From Lachnospira sp. UBA2821 (GTDB taxonomy: Bacteria; Bacillota; Clostridia; Lachnospirales; Lachnospiraceae), in NCBI GenBank assembly GCA_002351535.1, contig DEGR01000065.1, forward strand, positions 1 through 49,063: a DNA stretch of 49,063 bases, written 5' to 3'. A program made the position numbers and the translations under genes. Shown here in pieces: positions 28,671-35,238 of the stretch. Numbering within the stretch: position 1 is the stretch's first letter; every line of letters starts with the position of its first letter. A model generated the notes under the pieces. That model searched no databases, had not been told where the DNA came from, and saw only the letters and a program-made list of their open reading frames with translations.

Positions 28671-28689
28671 AAGATAGGAGAATAGAATA

Positions 28690-29523
28690 ATGGAGCAGAA
28701 ACAATGTAGTAATTCATCATGTACAGAGGAGAGTTGTGCTAATTGTCCAAGCAAGGCAAATAAACCTGTATTTGAAGATTTGAATGGAGCAAGCAGCATA
28801 AAAAAGGTTATAGCAGTAGTGAGTGGAAAAGGTGGAGTCGGAAAATCATTCGTAACGTCTTCTTTAGCTACTGAGTTAGCAGCCAAAGGGTATAAGGTAG
28901 GAATACTTGATGCTGATATTACCGGTCCTTCAATTCCTAAGATGTTCGGACTTAATAAAAGGGCAGTGGGAAATGAACAGGGAATAATTCCAATAGAGAC
29001 AAAAAATGGTATTAAAGTAATGTCGGTAAATGTGCTTCTTGACAGTGATGACACACCGGTATTATGGAGAGGTCCTGTTATTGCAGGTGCGGTAAAACAG
29101 TTCTGGACAGATGTTGTATGGGGAGAACTGGATTATCTTCTTATCGATATGCCTCCGGGAACAGGTGATGTACCTCTTACGGTATTTCAGTCAATTCCTG
29201 TTGATGGAATAGTAATAGTTACTGCACCACAGGATCTTGTTAAGATGATAGTAAAGAAAGCATTTAACATGGCTGAACAGATGAAAGTCCCTGTACTTGG
29301 ACTTGTAGAGAATTACAGCTATCTTGAATGCCCTGATTGTGGTAAGAAGATAAATGTGTTTGGTAAGAGTGGAATAGATGAAACTGCTAAAGAATTGTCT
29401 GTAAATGTTCTTGGTAAAATACCTATTATTTCAGAAATGGCAGAGAAAGCGGATGAGGGTCAGTTTGATACAATATCTAACCCATATGTAAAAGAAGCAA
29501 TTGAAATAATTGAAAAATTGTAA
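28690..29523 (+). CDS. mrp: Mrp/NBP35-family Fe-S cluster carrier ATPase
   Basis: This 277-residue P-loop protein is a carrier for Fe-S cluster assembly. It has the deviant Walker A GKGGVGKS at residues 46-53, the switch segment LIDMPPGTGD, and a C-terminal CxxC in LECPDCGKK that bridges a cluster between subunits. The N terminus has four extra cysteines (6, 11, 16, 19) in about 20 residues, as in many clostridial homologues. AGGAG precedes the ATG. It lies 19 nt after the amylase gene and may be read from the same message. It could serve the Fe-S helicase, the radical SAM protein and the activase nearby, but that is inference. Confidence 0.9.
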   Translation: MEQKQCSNSSCTEESCANCPSKANKPVFEDLNGASSIKKVIAVVSGKGGVGKSFVTSSLATELAAKGYKVGILDADITGPSIPKMFGLNKRAVGNEQGIIPIETKNGIKVMSVNVLLDSDDTPVLWRGPVIAGAVKQFWTDVVWGELDYLLIDMPPGTGDVPLTVFQSIPVDGIVIVTAPQDLVKMIVKKAFNMAEQMKVPVLGLVENYSYLECPDCGKKINVFGKSGIDETAKELSVNVLGKIPIISEMAEKADEGQFDTISNPYVKEAIEIIEKL

Positions 29524-29527
29524 TAGC

Positions 29528-29571
29528 TCAGAGCCGGTCAAAAGGCAAAGTGTTTTTGGTGGTGGCTCTGA
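29528..29571 (+). other. Intergenic hairpin between mrp and lepB
   Basis: TCAGAGCC at 29528-29535 pairs perfectly with GGCTCTGA at 29564-29571. The 28-base interior can form a second stem CAAAA/TTTTG. There is no T tract after it, so it is not a standard terminator. It may form the left part of the repeat that ends before lepB. Confidence 0.45.
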
Positions 29572-29593
29572 ACGGTTATGAAAAATTATAAAA

Positions 29594-29620
29594 GCATCTG
29601 CGGAATGGAGATTAGTATGA
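29594..29620 (+). repeat. Copy of the Shine-Dalgarno-bearing repeat before lepB
   Basis: Over 27 bases this matches 32720-32746 before the helicase gene with one mismatch (GCATCTGCGG versus GCGTCTGCGG, then AATGGAGATTAGTATGA). ACGGTT lies upstream in both. The copy supplies the GGAG, the 6-nt spacer and the start codon of lepB. Confidence 0.75.
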
Positions 29621-30234
29621 GTAATAATGAAGAGATTAAGGATAGTGAGTTAACTGAAAGTGTTGAGGAGAATGAAGAGGAAAAGGTACAGGATACGAAA
29701 AGTATGGTTATTCATGAGATATTTGATTTTGTGAAAATCGTGGTTCTTGCATTTGTTGTAGCATTTGTTCTTACACATTTTCTGATTGTTAATGCAAAAG
29801 TTCCAACCGGTTCGATGAATGATACTATTCCAACCGGTGCCAGAATTATGGGTAACAGATTAGCATATAAGTTCGGAGACCCGGAGAGACTTGATATTAT
29901 TATATTTAAGGCACCTGACAGTCCGGAAGAGAACTATGTAAAGAGACTTATAGGACTTCCGGGAGATAAGATTCATATCGAAGATTCAAAGATAACGATT
30001 ACACCTGCAAATGGCAAAGAGTTTACACTTAAAGAAGATTATCTTAAAGAGGAATGGTATGATAGCAATGGTCCTTATGATTACGAAGTGCCGGAAGACT
30101 GCTACTTTATGCTTGGGGATAATAGAAATAACTCAAATGATGCACGTAAATGGAAGAATACATATGTAAAGAGAGATGCTATTATTGGAAAAGTTGAATT
30201 TGAATATTTTCCAAATATAAAATGGCTTGGATAA
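29617..30234 (+). CDS. lepB: Signal peptidase I
   Basis: This 205-residue membrane protease removes signal peptides from exported proteins. An acidic cytosolic N terminus precedes one membrane helix (about 35-55). The catalytic Ser-Lys dyad is S66 in VPTGSMND and K109 in NYVKRLIGLPGD, and the conserved GDNRNNSNDAR lies near residue 168. The start at 29617 follows GGAG with a 6-nt spacer. An in-frame ATG at 29578 would add 13 residues encoded by the repeat and is unlikely. Clients in this window would include the secreted pullulanase. Confidence 0.93.
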   Translation: MSNNEEIKDSELTESVEENEEEKVQDTKSMVIHEIFDFVKIVVLAFVVAFVLTHFLIVNAKVPTGSMNDTIPTGARIMGNRLAYKFGDPERLDIIIFKAPDSPEENYVKRLIGLPGDKIHIEDSKITITPANGKEFTLKEDYLKEEWYDSNGPYDYEVPEDCYFMLGDNRNNSNDARKWKNTYVKRDAIIGKVEFEYFPNIKWLG

Positions 30235-30255
30235 AATTATATAAAACGGGAATGC

Positions 30256-30300
30256 AACCGGATGGAAGAAAATTTTAATATCTTTCATCCGGTTATTTTT
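30256..30300 (+). terminator. Terminator after lepB
   Basis: A 14-bp stem, 30256-30269 with 30281-30294 (AACCGGATG core), contains one G-T pair, and is followed by ATTTTT. It insulates lepB from the SOS-type promoter immediately downstream. Confidence 0.9.
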
Positions 30301-30304
30301 CATC

Positions 30305-30318
30305 CGAACAAATGTTTG
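30305..30318. promoter_or_regulatory. LexA (SOS) box 1
   Basis: CGAACAAATGTTTG fits the Gram-positive LexA/DinR consensus CGAACRNRYGTTYG at every position and overlaps the first three bases of the -35 element. Confidence 0.8.
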
Positions 30319-30344
30319 ACAACCCACTGTCAAAATGATATAAT
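30316..30344 (+). promoter_or_regulatory. Consensus promoter of the radical SAM operon
   Basis: TTGACA (30316-30321), a 17-nt spacer and TATAAT (30339-30344) with an extended -10 TG at 30336-30337 make a near-ideal sigma-A promoter. Such a strong promoter needs repression, which the two LexA boxes would give. Confidence 0.9.
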
Positions 30345-30351
30345 TACAAAA

Positions 30352-30365
30352 CAAACAAATGTTCG
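30352..30365. promoter_or_regulatory. LexA (SOS) box 2
   Basis: CAAACAAATGTTCG fits the LexA consensus with one deviation and sits directly on the expected transcription start. With box 1 it brackets the promoter. Confidence 0.65.
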
Positions 30366-30386
30366 AAAAGAGTGGTGAATATAATT

Positions 30387-31697
30387 ATGGAGATTATGGA
30401 CAAATTGAGAATTCTTGCTGATGCAGCTAAGTATGATGTTGCATGTACATCAAGCGGAAGTTCAAGGAAAGGAAAAGTTAATAACCATACAGGAGGAATC
30501 GGGAATACGGTTTCCTGCGGAATATGTCATACATTTTCTGCGGACGGAAGATGTGTATCATTACTTAAGATACTTATGACCAATAATTGTGTATACGACT
30601 GCAAATATTGTCAGAACAGAAAAAGTAATGATATAGAGAGGGCACAGTTTGAGCCGGAAGAAATATGCAGACTTACGATGGAGTTCTACAGAAGGAATTA
30701 TATTGAGGGATTGTTTTTAAGTTCAGGAATAATTGATAATCCGGACAGGACTATGGAACTTTTGTATAGAACAATATTTTTACTTCGCAATATATATAAG
30801 TTTAACGGCTATATTCATGTTAAAGGAATACCGGGAGCAAGTGAAGAACTTATTCAGATGACGGGATTTATGGCAGATAGAATGAGTGTAAATCTGGAAC
30901 TTCCCACGGCAGAAGGACTTAAACTTTTAGCCCCGAATAAGAACAGAAAGAATATTGTGACACCGATGAAGCAGATACAGACAGGGATTAATCAGAATAG
31001 ATATGATATAAAGAACTATAATAATGCACAGGAATTTGTTCCTGCAGGACAGAGCACGCAGATGATAATAGGGGCTACTAACGAGAGTGATTACCAACTA
31101 GTTAGTGTGTCCGAGGCATTATATAAGAATTTTCAGATGAAGAGAGTATTTTATTCTGCGTATGTGCCTGTTAATGAAGACAGCAGTCTGCCTTCATTAG
31201 ATACAACACCACCTATGTTAAGAGAACACAGATTGTATCAGGCGGATTTTATGATGAGATTTTATGGTTTTAAGGCGAAGGAGATTTTGTCAGAGGATAA
31301 CCCGAATTTCAATGTGTTTCTGGACCCGAAGTGTGACTGGGCATTAAAGCATCTTGAGAGATATCCGATTGAGATTAATAAGGCTGATTATTATTCATTG
31401 TTAAGAATACCGGGGATAGGGCCTGTTTCTGCCAAAAGAATCGTTTCGGCAAGGAAACACAATGTACTGGGGTTTGATGATATAAGAAAGATGGGAGTGG
31501 TATTAAAGAGAGCAGTATATTTTATAACATGCAACGGAAAGATGATGTATTATAACATGAAGATGAACGAAGATTATATAACAAGACAGCTTTTAGGTAA
31601 TAATAATCCCAGGAGAACATTTGTTGAAGAAAATAATATTAGTTACAGGCAGTTATCTTTATTTGATGACGAACAGGTACTGCAGACAGGCTCTTAA
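30387..31697 (+). CDS. Putative DNA modification/repair radical SAM protein (TIGR03916-like)
   Basis: This protein of about 436 residues has the radical SAM motif CX3CX2C at C68, C72 and C75 (NCVYDCKYCQNR), preceded by CGICHTFSADGRC. A C-terminal helix-hairpin-helix (RIPGIGPVSAKRIVSAR, from about residue 340) suggests DNA binding. The arrangement matches the TIGR03916 family, a putative DNA modification/repair group of unknown reaction. Two LexA boxes bracket its promoter, so it should be induced by DNA damage. I start at ATG 30387. GTG 30372 is possible, and ATG 30396 is too close to GGAG. The TIGR03915-like partner follows 45 nt downstream. Confidence 0.85.
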   Translation: MEIMDKLRILADAAKYDVACTSSGSSRKGKVNNHTGGIGNTVSCGICHTFSADGRCVSLLKILMTNNCVYDCKYCQNRKSNDIERAQFEPEEICRLTMEFYRRNYIEGLFLSSGIIDNPDRTMELLYRTIFLLRNIYKFNGYIHVKGIPGASEELIQMTGFMADRMSVNLELPTAEGLKLLAPNKNRKNIVTPMKQIQTGINQNRYDIKNYNNAQEFVPAGQSTQMIIGATNESDYQLVSVSEALYKNFQMKRVFYSAYVPVNEDSSLPSLDTTPPMLREHRLYQADFMMRFYGFKAKEILSEDNPNFNVFLDPKCDWALKHLERYPIEINKADYYSLLRIPGIGPVSAKRIVSARKHNVLGFDDIRKMGVVLKRAVYFITCNGKMMYYNMKMNEDYITRQLLGNNNPRRTFVEENNISYRQLSLFDDEQVLQTGS

Positions 31698-31742
31698 AGT
31701 GAAAATTTTAATTTTGAATGAATTAACAGAAGGAGTAGTTTC

Positions 31743-32513
31743 ATGGAACAGACAAAAGTATTATTATGTGAGAATTCTTTTGAAGGAATAATGTCCGGTG
31801 TATATGATGGGTGGATATATAGGAACAGATACGGAAGAGAGAATGTAAGGCTTCAATGCAGCAGACCTGATAATTATAATCTTTTTTATGAGTATATTAA
31901 TCTTAATACGAGCATTGAAAAGGCAGTAAAAGTGTCGGAATCGGTTAAGAAAAAGTTTAACGGAAAAGTGTTTTATAATATATATATGACCACAGTGTCT
32001 GAGGAAGATGATAAGGCAGATATATTATTCAGATATATACAGTATGCGTATGATATGGGGGACAGAATTTTGGAATGCATGGCAATACCGGAAGTTATGA
32101 GCGTTACTAAGATATGTAAAAGAGTATGGTTTGAATATGACCATTTCAGGGGATTTATAAGATTTACGGAGATGAATAATAACACTCTTAAGGCAAAGAT
32201 ACAGCCTAAGAATGATATATTGGAACTTTTGGGAGAACATTTTAAGGACAGACTCGCCAATGAGAATTTTCTTATCGAAGATATTGGTAGAAAAAAGGTG
32301 CTGCTTCATAAGAAAGAATGTGATTTTGTTATATATAATAATATAGTGACTGATAATGGTAATTATGGTATTATGTCTGATAGGGAAAAAACGTACGAAG
32401 ATTTATGGAGGGTATTTTTTGATACTATTGCCATTAAGGAAAGAAATAATAATGAGCTACAGAGGAATAATCTTCCGCTGCGGTATAGAAAGTATATGAC
32501 AGAATTTATCTAA
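31743..32513 (+). CDS. Putative DNA metabolism protein (TIGR03915/DUF4130-like)
   Basis: This 256-residue protein resembles the TIGR03915/DUF4130 family, recognised by the central EYDHFRGFIRFTEM, AKIQPKNDILELLGEHFKDRL and a C-terminal WRVFFDTIAIKERNN. This family regularly accompanies the radical SAM protein encoded upstream, and its domain is fused to a UdgX-type uracil-DNA-binding protein in other bacteria. Its biochemical function is not established. AAGGAG 8 nt before the ATG fixes the start. It should be co-induced from the LexA-controlled promoter. No metal-binding cysteine cluster or membrane helix is seen. Confidence 0.82.
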   Translation: MEQTKVLLCENSFEGIMSGVYDGWIYRNRYGRENVRLQCSRPDNYNLFYEYINLNTSIEKAVKVSESVKKKFNGKVFYNIYMTTVSEEDDKADILFRYIQYAYDMGDRILECMAIPEVMSVTKICKRVWFEYDHFRGFIRFTEMNNNTLKAKIQPKNDILELLGEHFKDRLANENFLIEDIGRKKVLLHKKECDFVIYNNIVTDNGNYGIMSDREKTYEDLWRVFFDTIAIKERNNNELQRNNLPLRYRKYMTEFI

Positions 32514-32584
32514 GTCAGGGGGTAAAACTTCCATTTCTGCAAGTGGTGAGTTTAAATAAATTCGTCTTGAATAATTAATTGCTT

Positions 32585-32746
32585 GGAAATGGAGATTAGT
32601 GTGAAAAATCACATTAATATGCTGATTTTTCACACAGCTAATTGTGCCGCAGGCGTCACAATTAGTTTTTTATCGCAGGGCAAAACCAGAGATTTTGCCC
32701 ACGGTTCCTCCGACGCATAGCGTCTGCGGAATGGAGATTAGTATGA
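32585..32746 (+). repeat. Hairpin-rich intergenic repeat with two ribosome-site modules
   Basis: The stretch starts with GGAAATGGAGATTAGTGTG and ends with the 27-base module shared with lepB. Between them lie four hairpins: a 13-bp stem GTGTGAAAAATCA (32599-32611 with 32623-32635), a 9-bp stem CTAATTGTG (32638-32646 with 32657-32665) followed by six T, an 8-bp stem GGGCAAAA (32678-32685 with 32693-32700), and GACGC/GCGTC (32712-32724). A 39-codon frame with a GTG start at 32601, directly after the first module, ends in TAG at 32718-32720. I regard the frame as doubtful. The rest of the 229-nt gap (32514-32584) shows nothing recognisable. Confidence 0.7.
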
Positions 32747-35115
32747 TAAGATTTCAACAAAATCTGGTCAGTGTATCTGTAAGAAATCTAGTGGAATTTG
32801 TATTAAGAAGTGGTGATATAGATAACCGCAATACAGGAATAAGTGATAAAGAGGCCATGCAGGCAGGGAGCAGACTGCATAAAAAGATACAGAGAAGTAT
32901 GGGAGACGAATATGTGCCTGAAGTACCGTTAAGACAGATATTTTCATATGATGACTATGATATTATTGTTGAAGGAAGAGCAGATGGAATAATAACTTCA
33001 GACGCGGGCGTAGTGATAGATGAGATAAAAGGAACATACAGCAATGTTTCGGTTATGGAAGAACCTGTAATGGTACATAAGGCTCAGGCAATGTGCTATG
33101 CATATATATATGCTGAACAGATGGGGCTGACGCATATATCGGTTCAGATGACATACTGTAATCTTGATGATGACAGCCAGATAAGATATTTTAAGTACAA
33201 TTATGAATTTGAAGAGATAGAAGAGTGGTTTCTGGATGTTATACAAAAGTACAGAAGATGGATAGATTATACATTTGATAATTTAAGATTGAGACAGGAA
33301 TCCATTAAAAACCTTGAGTTTCCTTTTGAATATAGAAAAGGACAAAGGGATATTGTGGTATCAGCTTACAGGACTATAATGCAGAGAAAAAATCTGTTTA
33401 TTCAGGCACCAACAGGTGTAGGGAAAACGATATCTACTATATTTCCGGCTATTATGGCAATGGGACAGGGATGTGGACAAAAGATATTTTACGTGACTGC
33501 AAAGACAATTACAAGAACTGTTGCAGAAGAAACATTCAGATTATTAAGAGCACATGGGTTGTATTTTAAAAGTGTTACCATAACTGCAAAAGATAAGATA
33601 TGTATACTCGATAAACCGGATTGCAATCCTGATGCATGTCCAAGGGCTAAAGGGCATTTTGACAGAATAAATGAAGCTTTATATGACATACTAACCAATG
33701 AGTCAGAGATAAATAGGGATAAGATACTTTATTATGCGGAAAAGAATAATGTATGTCCGTTTGAGATGAATCTTGATTGTACAGATTTTACGGATGGAAT
33801 AATATGTGATTACAATTATATATATGACCCTAAAGTAAGATTAAAGAGATATTTTGCGGATGGGGTTAAAGGAGAATATATAGTTCTGGCTGATGAAGCA
33901 CATAATATGATTGACCGTACAAGAGAGATGTATAGTGCTTTACTTAAAAAAGAAGATTTTCTTGAGATAAAAAAAACATTTAAAAATATTAGTGAGGGGA
34001 TAACTAAAGCGTTGGACAGATGTAACAGGGAATTTCTTGAATTGAGAAAGATGTGTGACGGTCCGGGAAGCTATTGTATATTGGAATCGATAGATTCTTT
34101 TATAACGCAGTTGATGAGACTACAGGGAATAATGAAAAGATATCTTGATAAGCATAAGAAGTTCGAAGGAAGAGAAGAGACTCTTGACTTTTATTTTGAA
34201 TGTTTAAGTTTTCTTGACATATATGAACTGGTAGATGACAAATATGTCATTTATGCAGAATATTGCGAAAGCAAAGAATTTATAGTTAAATTGTTCTGTG
34301 TAAATCCATCGGGAAATGTAAGTGCGTGTATGAATCAGTGTTTAAGCACAGTGTTTTTCTCAGCAACATTACTGCCGGTTAACTATTATAAGGAACTTAT
34401 AAGTGGTAATATTGAAGATTATGCGGTATATATAGATTCGCCTTTTGAACAGAAAAACCGAATTGTGTTTACGGCAAGAGATGTAAGCAGCATTTACAAA
34501 AGAAGAAATATTACAGAGTATCAGAAAATAGCTGAATATATAAGAAGAATAACTGCATGTTGCAAAGGAAATTATCTTGCATTTTTTCCGTCTTATAGAA
34601 TGATGAATGATATAGGTGTTATTCTGGAAGATTTTTCTGCCATGGACAATGTAAGATATATATATCAGAATCCCGGAATGGATGAAAAAGACAGAGAAAA
34701 ATTTCTCGATGAATTTAAGGAAAACAATGAAATAACACTTATAGGAATGTGTGTTCAGGGCGGTGTTTTTTCGGAAGGAATTGACCTGAAACATGAGAGA
34801 CTTATAGGAAGTATTATAGTGGGAACAGGATTGCCACAGATATGTACAGAACGTATTATTCTTGATAAATATTATAAAGAAAATGGGAAAAATGGTTTTA
34901 ACTATGCATATAGATATCCGGGAATGAATAAAGTTCTACAGGCAGCAGGGAGAGTAATAAGAACCGATGAGGATTATGGAATTATAGCACTACTTGATGA
35001 ACGCTTTATGCAATATGAATATAGAATGTTGTATCCAAGAGAATGGAATGATATAAAATGTTTTGAAATAAGCCAGATTAGTGATGAAATTAAAAGGTTT
35101 TGGAAATACGTTTGA
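32743..35115 (+). CDS. PD-(D/E)XK nuclease fused to XPD/DinG-type Fe-S helicase
   Basis: This 790-residue protein joins a Cas4/RecB-like nuclease domain to a superfamily 2 helicase. The nuclease residues are D81 in EGRADGI and E94-x-K96 in IDEIKG. The helicase has Walker A APTGVGKT (K228), DEAH at 384-387, and motif VI QAAGRVIR. Six cysteines (287, 294, 299, 338, 346, 355) lie between them, in the place of the XPD/DinG iron-sulfur cluster. The start ATG lies in the repeat module, with GGAG 6 nt upstream. A GTG start at 32644 would translate the hairpin repeat and is unlikely. Its position after the SOS-controlled pair suggests a shared DNA-repair role, but the repeat may break the transcript. 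Confidence 0.9.
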   Translation: MIRFQQNLVSVSVRNLVEFVLRSGDIDNRNTGISDKEAMQAGSRLHKKIQRSMGDEYVPEVPLRQIFSYDDYDIIVEGRADGIITSDAGVVIDEIKGTYSNVSVMEEPVMVHKAQAMCYAYIYAEQMGLTHISVQMTYCNLDDDSQIRYFKYNYEFEEIEEWFLDVIQKYRRWIDYTFDNLRLRQESIKNLEFPFEYRKGQRDIVVSAYRTIMQRKNLFIQAPTGVGKTISTIFPAIMAMGQGCGQKIFYVTAKTITRTVAEETFRLLRAHGLYFKSVTITAKDKICILDKPDCNPDACPRAKGHFDRINEALYDILTNESEINRDKILYYAEKNNVCPFEMNLDCTDFTDGIICDYNYIYDPKVRLKRYFADGVKGEYIVLADEAHNMIDRTREMYSALLKKEDFLEIKKTFKNISEGITKALDRCNREFLELRKMCDGPGSYCILESIDSFITQLMRLQGIMKRYLDKHKKFEGREETLDFYFECLSFLDIYELVDDKYVIYAEYCESKEFIVKLFCVNPSGNVSACMNQCLSTVFFSATLLPVNYYKELISGNIEDYAVYIDSPFEQKNRIVFTARDVSSIYKRRNITEYQKIAEYIRRITACCKGNYLAFFPSYRMMNDIGVILEDFSAMDNVRYIYQNPGMDEKDREKFLDEFKENNEITLIGMCVQGGVFSEGIDLKHERLIGSIIVGTGLPQICTERIILDKYYKENGKNGFNYAYRYPGMNKVLQAAGRVIRTDEDYGIIALLDERFMQYEYRMLYPREWNDIKCFEISQISDEIKRFWKYV

Positions 35116-35120
35116 ATTTA

Positions 35121-35151
35121 TTGTGGAAAAATTAAGTTATTATGCTATAAT
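35121..35151 (+). promoter_or_regulatory. Probable purL promoter
   Basis: A perfect TATAAT at 35146-35151 with an extended -10 TGC is preceded by TTGTGG at 35121-35126, with a long 19-nt spacer. The extended -10 can compensate. No purine riboswitch is recognisable in the 87-nt leader. Confidence 0.55.
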
Positions 35152-35238
35152 ATGTTCTAGATTATAAAAATGAATTTTTGGAATCTATGAATTAGTATGG
35201 AATTCTAAAGGTACATAAAACACTATGGAGGATGCGTA

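Noticed and set aside
32644..32742. N-terminal 33-residue extension of the helicase from a GTG start
   Set aside because: The extension is the translation of the hairpin repeat and lacks a ribosome site, while ATG 32743 has GGAG with ideal spacing.
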